Shown: one piece after another, positions 1-10,607 of the stretch
How positions within the stretch are numbered: the stretch's first letter is position 1
Layout: the number at the start of each line of letters is the position of its first letter
From: Paraphaeosphaeria minitans
Lineage: Eukaryota > Ascomycota > Dothideomycetes > Pleosporales > Didymosphaeriaceae
DNA: 64,000 bases
Direction of reading: 5' to 3'
NCBI GenBank assembly: GCA_015832175.1
Contig: WJXW01000005.1
Span: 1,860,001 to 1,924,000, forward strand
Notes under the pieces: model-generated
The model's database searches: none
What the model was told of the DNA's origin: nothing
What the model saw: only the letters and a program-made list of their open reading frames with translations
Made by a program: the position numbers and the translations under genes

Positions 1-435
1 CGAGCTGGAGGGTGTTCCGCATCGAACGAAGGGCGGCTGGCCTGAAATCCCATCCCCCCCCAAAAGGTGCAGTGCATTTTCATCCCGAATGAGTCCGCCT
101 GACCTTTTTTTCCTCCTCCTCCTCAACGAGTCTCGCTCCTGCCATCTACTACCCGTCTACCTATCCATATACAATTCTCCTACGATTCTCCTACAAGTCT
201 GATAAGACCTTGTCGCATCGCATTACATCGCATCGCATCGCATCGCATTACATTACCTTTGTCGAACCAGTCGAATCGACCGACCAATCCACCGGACCTT
301 GGTGGCACAAAATCTTTCCGGCCCATCCGTCGCGGAACGAACGAACGAACAAACGAAGGACGGAACGAACGAAGGACGGAACGAACGAACGCAATTCGAT
401 TTGGACCGTACACAGAAGCCCGCGCATAACACGTC
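1..435 (+). promoter_or_regulatory. 5' flank and probable promoter/5' UTR of the CYSTM-type gene
   Basis: No convincing gene is visible. The stretch has pyrimidine-rich tracts (T/C runs near 101-125 and 168-200), a CATCG-type microsatellite (about 213-255) and a GAAC-type microsatellite (334-391) just before the start codon at 436. CT-rich tracts before the start are common in fungal promoters. The reading frames here look like products of the low-complexity repeats. I cannot place the transcription start. Confidence 0.4.
334..391. repeat. GAAC/GGAC tetranucleotide microsatellite
   Basis: Interrupted tandem copies of GAAC with GGAC variants lie 45 bp upstream of the start codon at 436, so they are probably in the 5' UTR or core promoter. 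They generate spurious Arg/Thr/Asn-rich frames on both strands. Confidence 0.7.
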
Positions 436-866
436 ATGTCGAACCAAGGCTACTACGGTAACCAGGCTCCCCAGTACCCGCAGCAAAGGTATGCCCGCTC
501 GTTTCTTCATCTTCATCTGCCTTCCGTCCCGTTTTTTTTTCTTTCGTCTTGCCGGGACGGACTGCGTGCGAGTTTGTCGGCTGACTTGGGTTTAGCTACG
601 GGCCTCCGCAAGGGGGCTACCCGCCGCAGCAGTATGGCGGCCCGCCTCAGCAGCAGCAGCAGATGTACTACGGGCCACCGCAGGGCCAGCCCCAGTACCA
701 GCAACCGCCACAGGATGGATACGTGCAACAGCAGCAGGCGCCGAAGCAGAAGAAGGAACGTGGGTGTCTGAGCGCGTGTCTCGCGGTGCTGTGCTGTTGC
801 TTTGTATGCGAGGAGGGATGCGAATGCTGTGCTGAATGCTGCGAGTGTGCCGAGGACTGCTGTTAG
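436..866 (+). CDS. Small Gln/Pro/Tyr-rich protein with C-terminal cysteine-rich (CYSTM-like) module
   Basis: Two exons, 436-488 and 596-866, flank a 107-bp intron with GTATGC donor and TTTAG acceptor. The phase works and gives 107 residues. Residues 1-70 are a low-complexity Gly/Tyr/Pro/Gln tail. Residues 75-107 contain 14 cysteines, including [15 protein letters not shown], ending in a Cys pair. A disordered PQY-rich tail followed by a short hydrophobic Cys-rich C terminus is the layout of CYSTM proteins, small tail-anchored membrane proteins linked to stress tolerance and metal or redox resistance. The terminal segment is more acidic and Cys-rich ([14 protein letters not shown]) than a plain membrane helix, so metal binding is possible. 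The family call rests on composition and motif only. It stands alone, upstream of and in the same direction as the receptor gene. Confidence 0.8.
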
Positions 867-1929
867 AGGGGACAACCGGACGACGATGGTTGAGGAGTGG
901 AAATATGATGGAGAGAAGGGTCTGGAACCAGATGAAACGAGCAAGAGACGAGAGATGAGAGACAAGAGGGCAGGACGTGGAGTGTTCCCGACGAGTGAGG
1001 GGAGGCCGCGAAGTTGTTCCTTGTTTGTATTTGTAGCCAGCGAATTGATTTGGGACTTGACTTGACTAGGTTGGGAGGTTCGTATAAATACCTGGGATGC
1101 TTTTCTTTTGTTGCACTGCGCTGTTCAGCTTCGAATTAAGTTGCCTTTTCTCAAACCTTGGCTGTTCGCGAGCTTTTCCATGTCGCGGCAAGGAGCAGTA
1201 GTCTACAAGAATCCGGGGTGGTGTCAAACCACGGACGATTGCCTCTTCTTGCTGGTAGCATTCTCGGTGTACCGCATCCCGCTTCTGGATGCACTCACTG
1301 GATGTGGCAAAGACAAGAGCGAGACAAAAGACTTGTCGGGACCCCGGGTCCGTGGAAGACAATCGGGAGGCGGCGCCCGTGTGCGGCCCGCGAGGAGAGA
1401 TTGTGGAGGTGGTCGGTGGGGTGAGTTCGTATGAACGACATCAGCGATAGTTGATGATTGGATAGCGTGAATTCAGAGTTAGTATAGAACTTCTGCTTAT
1501 GTGGAAACAATCGAACGATCCATCAGATGTGGGAAGTCCAGCTTGACCTTTGCTCTTTGTTGGTGGAAGGAGCCCCAGGCATTTCCAGTGTTGGCAGGCG
1601 CTGTGCGCTAGCCTGGCTAGGCGCTCCGCCGCACCAGAACAATTCATCGCTCGTAGTCCTCGCTTTGCCAATTTTATGCCCAGATACCTGCGGTTAGGCA
1701 GCGCTTGCTGGAAGATGGTGTCATTCGACGAGAGGGGTGCTGAGGAGGCGGAGCTGGAGTTTGCTTCATCTCAGCTCAGGCTGAAACAAACCCCAGCCAT
1801 ACAACAGCCTGCTCGAAGCGCTTCGTGTTCACGGGATCTGGACGTCTGCTACTGCCTCCCCGCCTCTTCGTTTACCACACTGAACTTCTAGTCGGGCGTA
1901 CTGATGTTTTCTTGAATTATGCTTACAAC
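867..1929. other. Intergenic region between the CYSTM-type gene and the HET/NB-ARC gene
   Basis: No supportable gene. Reading frames of up to about 110 codons exist on both strands but show no recognisable domain or splice-consistent extension. A TATA-like GTATAAATACC lies near 1081. The last few hundred bases should include the promoter of the receptor gene starting at 1930. Confidence 0.5.
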
Positions 1930-4900
1930 ATGATACGCCTCCTTAAGTGCCTCCCTGACGACGACGGCTTCGAGCTAGCCTCTTTCGACGATGAACTCAC
2001 TCCTCCGTACGCTATCCTCTCACACACCTGGGTAGAAGGCCAAGAAGTCACGTATAGTGAGCTACTGGCTGGTTCAGGCATGAACAAAAGCGGCTACCGC
2101 AAAATCCGCTTCTGCGGCGAGCAAGCTACTGCAGATGACCTCGAATACTTCTGGATTGACACCTGCTGCATCGACAAGTTGAACAGCGTTGAGCTAAGCA
2201 CAGCAATAAACTCCATGTTCCGCTGGTACCAGAACGCAAGCAAATGTTATGTATACTTATTAGACGTCTCGGTGCCCCAGCATATCTATGATGCTCAGAC
2301 CTCCCGCGCATGGGAACCAGCTTTCCGGCAAAGCAGGTGGTTTACCCGAGGTGAGTGAAACAGTGCTTGTAGGGTCCAGTATTGCTAAAATCACACGAGG
2401 ATGGACTCTTCAAGAACTGCTTGCGCCTGCCACTATTAAATTCTTCTCGGTGGATGGCAAGCTGTTAGGCAACAAGGTCTCGCTAGAGCTGGAGATACAT
2501 GACATTACTGGCATTCCTGTCAGTGCATTGCGTGGCCAGAATCTCGCTGAATTTAGCGTTTCCGAGCGAATGAGTTGGGTGGCGAAACGTACCACGAAGT
2601 GGAAGGAAGATAAGATTTATTGCCTCCTAGGAATTTTTGGCGTTTTCTTACCCCTTAACTATGGTGAGGGGGAAGATTATGCGACCCAGCGGTTGCAGGA
2701 TGAGATACAGAAGCGCCGGCAGAGATGGACACAAACGCGTCTACACGACTTGCCTAGTACGTCGTTCTCCGTTTCAACCAGCATACGCGTGCAGCTTATC
2801 CCGTACAGTGTCCTCATCGCTCCCGTTCACCCGAAACGAGCTCTTTGTTGGTCGGGAAAGCCAGCTCCAGGAAATCGAACAAAATCTCCTCTCACATAAC
2901 ACACACCGACGCATGGCAATTCATGGACTAGGAGGCTGTGGGAAATCAGCGCTTGCACTCGAGTTCGCGTATCGCGCAATAGCGACGAACACCAGACGTG
3001 AAATATTTTGGGTGCCTGCAATGAGTCAAGAAAGCGTCGAGCTTGCCTTCCGAGAGATCGCAGTCCGCCTGCGTATACCGGGAATAAGTGACGGTGACGC
3101 GAATCTAAAGCAGCTCATGAGGGAGACGCTAAGCTCAACGAATTCGCACCATTGGCTAATGATCGTTGACAACGCCGACGACACAAGCATATTGCTGGAG
3201 TCCGATAGCGAAGACCCCAAGTCAACCCCGCTGATCGACTTCATCCCACATAGTGACAAAGGATCGATCCTTTTCACAACCCGCAGTAGGAAAGCCGCCA
3301 TTGCTTTATCTCAGACTTGCACACTTTCGCTGGACGACATGGGTGAAACTGAGGCTCGACAGCTGCTCATGAATCGAACGACAAACAAGTCGCTACTAGA
3401 TGACGCGCCCGCTGTCAACAAGTTGTTGGAAGCACTCACGTATCTTCCACTTGCAATAGTACAAGCGGCCGCTTTCATGAACCAAAACGACATATCAGCT
3501 TCCAAATATGTGTTATTGCTACAGAATGCCAGCGCGGAAGCTGAGATCTTTAGCGAGCGATTCGAAGATACTACTCGCTACCACCGTACGGATAGTACTG
3601 TTGCAAAGACTTGGCACATCTCTTTCGAGCACATCCGGAGACAAGACCCTCTCGCAGCAGAAAACCTTTCGTTCATAGCATGCATCGATCGAACCGGCAT
3701 TCCTCAGTCGCTGTTACCGCCGGGGGGATCCAAAGTGCAGCATACTAAAGCGCTTGGAACGTTGACAGGATATGCATTTCTTACTGAGCGTCAGCAAACT
3801 GTCCCGGGATTCGATGAAGAGAGGTATTTTGATATGCATCGGCTAGTGCACATGGCGTTGAGCTGGTGGCTGGAGGTACACAGTCAGCGAACAACCTGGG
3901 TAGGCATAGCAGTTGCCCGGGTCAAGGAACTTTTACCGTTCGGCGAGTATGATACAAGGGCGGTATGGACGACGTACCTCCCGCACGCGATCCATGTAGT
4001 AGGAATGGAGGGTGCTAGAAGCAGCCCAACTGGCGCTGTGCTTTTAGGATACATAGGGCGATGTCAACAAGCCAGTGGGCAATATGCTGCAGCAGTGTTA
4101 GCGTGCCAAGAAGCATGGTCGTTGATGAAGGACATGCTTGGGCATGAGCATCCCGACACACTCATTAGTGCGAGCTGCCTTGGATCGGCACTGGAGGGCC
4201 AGGGCAGATACGATGATGCGGCGGCGATTAACTATCAGATATTAGAGGCTAGCGAGAGGGTGTTTGGCCGAGAGCATTACCACACGCTCACCAGTGTCGC
4301 CCAGCTTGGTTCGACACTCTTGAAACAGGGAAAATACAAGGAGTCAGAGAAACTGGCTCGTCGAGCACTAAAAGGAAGAGCGAAGGTGCTGGGCCAAGAT
4401 CATGGCTACACAATCAACAGCATTGGCCAACTTGCGACGACTCTGTCCAGCCAGAGAAAGTACAGAGAGGCAGAAAAAATGGAGCGACGAGCCCTGGAAG
4501 CAGCAGAGAACCTTTTTGGTCGAGAGCATCCTTTTACTCTTTCCTTCCTTAGCGCGCTTGGGTCGGTGCTCGAAAGGCGTGGGAAGTATAGTCAGGCAGA
4601 ATTATTCGAACGTCAAGCACTGGAATTGAGAGAAAGGTCGCTTGGGCAAGAGCACCCTGCAACACTTCAAAGCGTCGGCCAGGTTGGGTTGGTGTTGGCA
4701 GGCCAGAGAAGATTCGAAGAGGCGGAGGTCGTCGTTCGTCGAGCGGTAGAAGGGTTTGAAAAGGTACTTGGGCGAGAGCACCACTACACGCTTATCAACT
4801 TGGAATTGCTTGCTTTTGTTCTTACCAAGCAGCATCGTATCAAGGAGGCTCTCCTTTTACTACAAAGGGCATGCGCTGGTTACTCCGCCGCCCTTGGAGA

Positions 4901-5033
4901 TGCCCACCCGACCACCAAGGGCTGTTACGAAGACTACGCCGAGTTGAAGACTGTGTCTAGAAGCAAGGGACCGTGGTTAATCCTTAACTTGGCAAAGCTG
5001 GGCTTGCGCCGCTCCAAGGTTGTTAATATATGA
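1930..5033 (+). CDS. HET / NB-ARC / kinesin-light-chain TPR receptor (fungal NLR-like)
   Basis: Three exons, 1930-2350, 2400-2756 and 2809-5033, have introns of 49 and 52 bp with GTGAGT and GTACGT donors and CGAG and ACAG acceptors. Joining them gives exactly 1000 codons plus stop. Residues 1-245 are a HET domain with AILSHTW (28-34), FWIDTCCIDK (74-83), SRWFTRGWTLQELLAP (135-150) and the LLGIF region (216-220). Residues 270-480 are NB-ARC: P-loop HGLGGCGKSALA (298-309), Walker B LMIVDNADD (376-384), GSILFTTRSR (411-420) and YLPLAIVQAAA (471-481). An MHD-like DMHRLVH follows at 601-607. Residues 704-960 hold six TPR units of exactly 42 residues. HET domains trigger cell death and NB-ARC/TPR proteins act as sensors in non-self recognition, so a role in heterokaryon incompatibility or defence is inferred. 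No RIP damage is seen although heavily RIPed repeats begin 5.6 kb away. Confidence 0.9.
4140..4895 (+). repeat. Six in-frame 126-bp TPR-coding units
   Basis: A G-x-[DE]-H-x-x-T signature recurs at residues 704, 746, 788, 830, 872 and 914, with a seventh partial unit at 956, so spacing is exactly 42 residues. Each unit also has a Q/R-x-x-Y/F-x-E/D-A motif. The units have diverged at the DNA level, so they are old rather than freshly duplicated. This is the kinesin-light-chain type of TPR found at the C terminus of many fungal NLR-like proteins. Confidence 0.9.
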
Positions 5034-5639
5034 TACATTGTACCGTCGGCGGCAGTCGACCATCTGAGCGCAGTAGCATGTCTCTGTCAGCTCACAATAC
5101 CAACCCACCCTTAGCCCCGCATTCGGAAGCCCTTCGACATAAACGGTCTATCTTACACATATATAGATGGGATCACATCACTTAGTATATTGTTTTTTTC
5201 GTGATGATTCGCCCCTCATACGTTTCCACGACTGCCCAGTACATTCCGCCTCGCAATGGGTTTTGAACCCCACCAAATATGCTGCTCTACTCAGTTGAAA
5301 AAAAAAAAAATTCATTTACTCCTCCCAAAACCATTCTCGACTCCACCTCTACCTCATTTTTCTCTTCCTCCCCCAGGTTTTCCCTCTCGCATATCCTCTC
5401 CTCCCGCACGCTCGTCTCGCGCCCAGCACTCCCTTTTCCAGGCCGATGCTAAACCTGCTTCTGGCCAAGTACACTGTAAATACATCCTAGTGACCCTCGT
5501 GTAATCCTCTAAAACACAAACGGGACAGACGTCGTCCCAGCCGTCGTCCAACTCTCCACATACGCTGCAACACCATGTGTCCGATGCGCAAGAGGTAGAG
5601 GGAGTGTGTAGAACCAGTATTAAACAAGTCAAGCCAAAG
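5034..5639. other. Convergent intergenic region, 3' sides of two genes
   Basis: This lies between the receptor stop and the putative end of the minus-strand gene at 5640. It has AT-rich 3' UTR-like sequence, an A13 run near 5299-5311 and a C/T-rich tract (5340-5420). A minus-strand frame at 5354-5656 has a hydrophobic start and several CxxC pairs but lacks a clear start or family resemblance, so I do not call it. Confidence 0.4.
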
Positions 5640-6622
5640 CTAAGAAGATGCTGCACTTGCGTTAGAGAAGTAAGTCACAATGTGAATAACGTTTCTGCTA
5701 GTATCCTCCACATGGGCGATGATGTTGGAGTCTAGCGTGGGACATACCGACTGCCATAAATGCTGCTGCATCATCGCGAACGTTACGCTCTGAGCGACAA
5801 ATTTCCTTGTCCTATCCAAATTGTTTCCCTCGCTATATGGTTCGTCTGCTTCCAGTCTGGATCGCGTATCTATAGTCAACTCAAGTCTTCAAAACACGTT
5901 CGAGGGGTCACTTACTCTGTGTCCTCCTCTTCAGAGCTGCCATCTACTGCTTTCACTGTGTTTTGGGGATGCGTGCGTAGACTTTCCTTCGGTGGACCTT
6001 TCGAATCCATCCATACTTTGAGAATTTCTGATGCAAAAGCTCTTGACTTCACAGTTGCGAATTTGCCTATTCCACGCTGTTCCATTGTTTCAGAGTGCTT
6101 CTGAAGATCAACCCGAGTCGCTTCAGAAGTCTTCTCATCTTTCATTCGGTCCAGTCACATGCTATATCAACATGTAAGGCCTTCGATAGTTCAAGATCGA
6201 TCCGATCATGCATGAATACCTCTATGCTTTCCTGTTGTACAAATGCATGCCCATCGTACTACGTGAGCGAATTGAGTAAGGTTTGTGAAGTGATACTTGA
6301 GGTGGACAGTCTTTCGGAGACACGCGATGAGCTGTGTTGGACCTGCGGAGAGCGGGGCGGGAGCGGTGTTGAGCTGCATGGCATCGGAGACGGGCTGCTC
6401 AGGGCCTGTGATTTCCTGCTTGAGACCCGCGACTTCCTGCTTTAGGCCCGAGATATGCTGCTTGAGACTCGCATATGAGCTGCGTGAGGTTTCCGAGCCG
6501 TGATGCGAACTGCCCACCTCATCCCGAGTGCCTTGGCCACATACCGTAAAGAGGTCAAACCAAGCGCTGTTCAAGGCTACACATCCTGAGCGATACCAAG
6601 TGTCCGCTGGCTGCAAAGACAT
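5640..6622 (-). CDS. Hypothetical coiled-coil protein (tentative three-exon model)
   Basis: I do not recognise the family. The best model on the minus strand joins 6622-6220, 6138-5916 and 5856-5640, with introns of 81 bp (GTATTC donor, AAAG acceptor) and 59 bp (GTAAGT donor, CCAG acceptor). Phases match and the result is 280 residues with one stop. Residues 53-100 are a heptad-like array built on repeats such as LKQEVAG and LKQEITG, suggesting a short coiled coil. The middle exon is Lys/Glu-rich and acidic at its end (SSEEEDTE). The third exon ends in a moderately hydrophobic stretch. The second intron is convincing, while the first acceptor and the start (ATG at 6622; a CTTTGCAG acceptor-like site lies just inside it) are weak. 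It could have a further upstream exon or be a decayed gene. Confidence 0.4.
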
Positions 6623-7401
6623 GGTAAGTTGTGCGTACCACACGCTTAAATTTTCATGAATGATCAATCAAGTTCATGAAAGAGTCTTAGTATTCACCAT
6701 CGAGGCTGCCGTAATATGCTGGGCTTTACGGGTAAGGCAAAGCGTAGTAAAACCTTTCTGGTGCACATTTTATATGTAATGGCAGGCTGCAAGGTACCTA
6801 GGTACGGTACCAGGCTGAGCCTCGGAAGCGAGACGACGCGACCCAACTGCTCGATCGGCGTTGAAAGGAGAAGCAGGGAAGTCAACAGAATGAGCAGGGA
6901 AAGTAGCGAGCGTGATTAATCGTACCATCTTCTCGCCTACCAAGAAAGCCGAGAAAATGCTTGATTGAGGATGAGTAGTAGGTAGGTATGTCTACCCCGC
7001 CATGAAACGCTGCGTACATGCATTCATCAGACCCTGGTCCTTCAGCCTGACTACCCTTGTGTCAGCCTACCCTATGAATTAGGAAAAACATGGAGTCCGC
7101 AGTACATACCATCAACCTTGTCGAGCCTTGTGGTAAGCAAGCGGGCGGGAGTGCGACGGATGTCGCCTATATGATTGCGAACTATGAGGAAACACGGCGT
7201 AGCTGTATTTCTTTACATGCGAAAAGGAGACAGTTCCCAAACCTAAGGAAATCGGATAAGGGTTGGAATCATTTGTTGTTGATTGTTCAGACACTATGTG
7301 ACTCGACAGAGCCACCGCTGCGGTCTCAGAGGTTCTACTCCTCGAATCATATCCCAACGACGCAGTGTACCCAAGCAACTCCGAGCCGTGTTCCAAGGCG
7401 A
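6623..7401. other. Intergenic region between hypothetical gene and DPP V gene
   Basis: No gene is supported. The sequence is moderately AT-rich. It includes a GTACC/CCTAGG-rich palindromic stretch near 6792-6812 and a TAGG microsatellite near 6977-6990. It probably contains the promoter of the gene ending at 6622 and the 3' UTR of the DPP V gene. Confidence 0.4.
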
Positions 7402-9896
7402 CTACTTACGCGTAGCAACGTTCTTTGCCCTCCACTCGGTATACTTCTCCAGTCCAGCATGCTCGTTGATCCAATCCAGCACGGTTTCATGCCACAACAG
7501 GCTGTTCTCCGGCTTTAGAACCCAGTGGTTCTCGTCTGGGAACGTCAGGAACTGGCTCGGTACGCCCCTCGTCTGCAGCACATTGAAAGCTGCCAGACCC
7601 TCATTCATCGTCAAACGGTAGTCCTTCTCAGAGTGAATGATGAGGTGAGGCGTAGCCCAATGGCTAGCGAAGCGCGACGGATCCCATTGTGCCCAGCCTT
7701 CGGGGTTCTCCCAGAGCTTGCCGCCAATATCATGGAAGGGAAAGTAAAGCTCCTCCGAAGCCATCTGCGCGATCATGCTAAATACACCATCGTGCGTAAC
7801 AAGTGCCTTAAATTGACGACCGAGATCGTGACCTTGGATCCAGTTCATCATGTACCCACCGTATGAGGCGCCGAGTGCAACGGAGCGATCAGTATCGACA
7901 TACTCGAGGTTGTCCTTGATGTATTCAAAGCCCTTGACGAGGTCTTGGTAAGGAAGGCCGCCCCACTGGCCCTCTATAGCGTCTGTAAAATCTTGTCCGT
8001 AGCCGGTGCTGCCTGTCGGGTTTGGCGCAACAACAACGTAGCCCTGCTCCGCGAAGATGGCGGGGTTCCAGCGCGTAGACCACGCATCTTCCCATGCGCC
8101 TTGAGGACCACCGTGGATGAAGTATGCCAGCGGATACTTATGGCTCCTCTTGAAGGTGGAGGGCTTGAAGACCCATGCATGGACGTATGTCTTGTTGTTC
8201 GCACCCTTGAACCATATTTCTTCGATCTGGTCGTGGGAGAGTCCGAACGTGGAGCCGCTGCGGGTATTCGATGAGACATATTTCGTAGCCCGGTCAGATG
8301 GGTAATGCCCGGGAGCACTATCGTTGCGCGGTAGTGAGTACGAGTTGCCGTTGGCGGAGATCTCGAGGAATGCACTAGCTGGCAATATTGAGTACAAGCT
8401 GTTTTCAATTAGGCTGGAAGACGATAGAAACAGCGATCCATCTTTCAATAAGATTGCGCTTGAGATACCGCCACCTTTGACAATCAGCTTGGGCGCACGT
8501 GTTGACTTATTGAAGTCTGACGATGCAGCGAAAAGACTAATACGACCGGCTTCTTCAGCAGTAAAGTAGATCTCTTGGTTTGCACCCCACGTGATGGACT
8601 GAGGGCTGCGATCCCAGGAGCCCTTTCCATCTTCCGTCGCCCAAAGATGCTGGACCCAGCCAGGATTCGTCCAGTTTGGAATGATGAAGATCTGGTTTTT
8701 GTCTGACTCGTATCCGTCTGTCCGCATGGAGAAGAACCCAATCGCCTTGCCCTCGTTGTCCCACGTTGGGTTCGTGCTTGCACCTTCGAAGCCGTGGATG
8801 GGCACTTTGAAAGGCTCGGGCATGCCTTTCGAGAGGTCCCAGAAGTCCTTCCCGGTCAAAGTGTAGATGTTCGTCTTGGTATGCGTAGCCGGGTTCAGCT
8901 CAGGATCCTTTGCGGTAAACACAAGACCATGCCTCGAAATGTCAAAGTTGTTGGTTCCGCCAAAGGGATCAACAGGGCTTTCGAGCTTCGATCCCTTGAG
9001 AGCGTTCTTTAGCTCTGACAACTTGTATCTGTCCCCTTCTTTCTTGAGCGTGCCCAGCCAGATTGCGTTGCGGTTCTCGGTGATCCAGTGGTCCCAGTGC
9101 CGTACGAACAGGGATGAGTACAGACGTCCGGAAGATTGTGACTTCTTTTCATCGGCCTCGTTGTATAAGTCACCGGATGGTGTCGCTTTGCCTGTCACAG
9201 CAATTCCAAATGCGCCGTCATCGAGAGACACTAGCTTCACGTTGCCGACTGAGCCCTTAATCGTACCGGCGTCGTAACAGCTAAGACAGAGTCAGTCCGA
9301 TCCATGAATAAGTCCAAAACACGTGCCCGATCAGTCCTCCGTATGCCATTCTGAAACGCAGCACTGGGGCAAAAGCCTGAGTACCGTGTGTTACCCAAGG
9401 TGGGCAATACATAGACCGATTGTACTCATATCTGTCGTAGTACTGTATTTGCACACAACAAGTTTCTAACCTCACTTATCTGGCAATAGAGTATCCAGGG
9501 TAAACACACATACCTGTTGTCGAAACCGTTAACAGAGCCCACCTTGACGCTCGTAATACCATCCTTGCTCTCGCTCAGCAGCAACACCGTGTCGTCGTCC
9601 AGCCATTGTGGCTCACTAGCGCCTTCGCCGGAAATAAAGCTGGCTTCGTCGCTTTTTATGTCCAGTACACAGATCTCCGACGTCTTGGTATGGTGTTCGA
9701 AGCTATAGGTTGACGTGCTGTACAAAACCTTGGAGCCATTGGAGTTCGGGTTGCCCTCCGAGCGGCGCGGGGCACTGAGTAGTACCTCCGGGGTAAACTT
9801 GTTGGCGCGAATTGTCATGCTTGCTACAGCAGGCAAGAGCAAGAGCAAGAAGTTAAAGGCGCGCCTGTCCCGAGTCAGCGATCGTTCCGCGCGCAT
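7402..9896 (-). CDS. DPP5: Secreted dipeptidyl-peptidase V (S9C prolyl oligopeptidase family)
   Basis: Two exons on the minus strand, 9896-9514 and 9280-7402, flank a 233-bp intron (GTATGT donor, CTTAG acceptor) and encode 753 residues. The start is the only upstream in-frame ATG. It gives a basic n-region and an h-region (LLLLLPAVAS, residues 17-26), a plausible signal peptide. The N-terminal part carries the SAPRRSEGNPN motif near residue 41 and should form the beta-propeller. The C-terminal alpha/beta-hydrolase has the HGGPQG loop (517-522), nucleophile motif GASYGGY (Ser 600), Asp 681 in SEKDYR and His 713 in ENHWV, so the triad is intact. DPP V cleaves X-Ala, His-Ser and Ser-Tyr dipeptides from peptide N termini in the extracellular medium. 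The family's usual length is about 720, so the N terminus is slightly long. A GTAAGT overlaps the last codons, so an extra C-terminal exon cannot be excluded. Confidence 0.9.
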
Positions 9897-10414
9897 ATCC
9901 AATGGATACCAAAATACATGTTGATGGTTGTCTAAGAATACGCGGATCAATTATACACAGTGTCGCGTAGGCTTAGAGCGAAACAGCTCGCAGTGGTGCG
10001 CACGTTGAGTACCCAGGTGGAGAGGGGCAGGTAGAGAGAGTCGCGGGGCGAGACCAAGTAACACGCAAACGACACCCATACTTACCGCGAGTAGCCGAAG
10101 GAAGAGATTTAGCCAATTCTTCTAAAGTCGATGAAGTGAATGAGGTTCTGAAAGTGATGGCGAAGCAGAATGTCGTGATGTGGTCTCTACACTAGTGCAT
10201 ATCCGCTCATTTGAACCCCAGCCACCTACCCCGCTCACAAGCGAGATTGTGGGCCCGCAAATCTCGTCACCAATTTGTCCGGCAACGCATCTTTTCCGGT
10301 GACACATCCAAAGGGAGCGGTCTTCACAGCTGTATAAATTTACATGTGTATATAGACTATTAACTCCACGAGCTTCAGGAACAGCACATCATCGTCTGTT
10401 AAGATATTTCTGAC
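9897..10414. other. Intergenic region between the DPP V start and tRNA-Ile
   Basis: This is the 5' flank of the minus-strand DPP V gene and of the plus-strand tRNA. No reading frame with support. A TATA-like run (GTGTATATAG) lies near 10346-10355, about 60 bp before the tRNA, where fungal Pol III genes sometimes have an upstream TATA element. Confidence 0.35.
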
Positions 10415-10521
10415 AGACCTGTGGCGCAGTGGTAGCGCGCCGTTCTTATAAGGCTCGTCAGATCCTTATGACTGCACATCTAGCAATGCGGATGCCGTGG
10501 GTTCGAACCCCACCAGGTCTA
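10415..10521 (+). tRNA. tRNA-Ile(UAU) with 35-nt intron
   Basis: The acceptor stem AGACCTG (10415-10421) pairs perfectly with CAGGTCT (10514-10520), followed by discriminator A. T8 and a GCGC/GCGC D stem follow. The anticodon stem starts at CCGTT (10440-10444) and the loop CTTATAA carries TAT as 34-36. The T arm is GTGGG-TTCGAAC-CCCAC. An intron of about 35 nt (10451-10485) follows position 37, the canonical site. It contains CCTTAT, able to pair with ATAAGG across the anticodon, as in other eukaryotic pre-tRNA introns. A-box TGGCGCAGTGG and B-box GGTTCGAACCC are intact. Pair 31-39 would be T-T. tRNA-Ile(UAU) decodes the rare AUA codon and is typically intron-containing in eukaryotes. Confidence 0.93.
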
Positions 10522-10547
10522 ATTGTTGAAATCTTGCGAAGACTTCC

Positions 10548-10552
10548 TTTTT
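10548..10552 (+). terminator. Pol III terminator of tRNA-Ile
   Basis: A run of five T residues begins 27 nt after the tRNA 3' end, in a C/T-rich context. Confidence 0.7.
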
Positions 10553-10581
10553 GCTCTTCTTCATTCGATAAGGCGCAGCAT

Positions 10582-10601
10582 ACTCCCTTTAGAAAGGGAG
10601 T
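10582..10601. repeat. Perfect 9-bp hairpin
   Basis: ACTCCCTTT and AAAGGGAGT are separated by AG, immediately before the repeat-derived DNA begins. It may be incidental or mark an old insertion edge. Confidence 0.5.
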
Positions 10602-10607
10602 TGAATC

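Noticed and set aside
210..595. Several frames of 80-100 codons around 180-595
   Set aside because: They are generated by the CATCG and GAAC microsatellites and by the CYSTM intron.
1825..1929. N-terminal extension of the receptor gene using an upstream in-frame start
   Set aside because: HET proteins normally begin with M-x-R/I-L-L just before the domain, and ATG 1930 gives this. The extension has no family-like sequence.
2637..2808. Separate NB-ARC/TPR gene starting at 2637, or a frameshift between HET and NB-ARC
   Set aside because: A 52-bp intron at 2757-2808 with good splice sites restores one frame exactly and yields a canonical HET-NB-ARC-TPR order.
5354..5656. Small secreted Cys-rich protein on the minus strand
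   Set aside because: The hydrophobic N terminus and CxxC pairs are suggestive, but the start overlaps the end of the neighbouring gene model and the second half is low-complexity. Not enough to call.
7974..8408. Long open frames on either strand across 7.4-9.3 kb other than DPP V
   Set aside because: They overlap the well-supported DPP V frame and show only compositional coding shadow without motifs.
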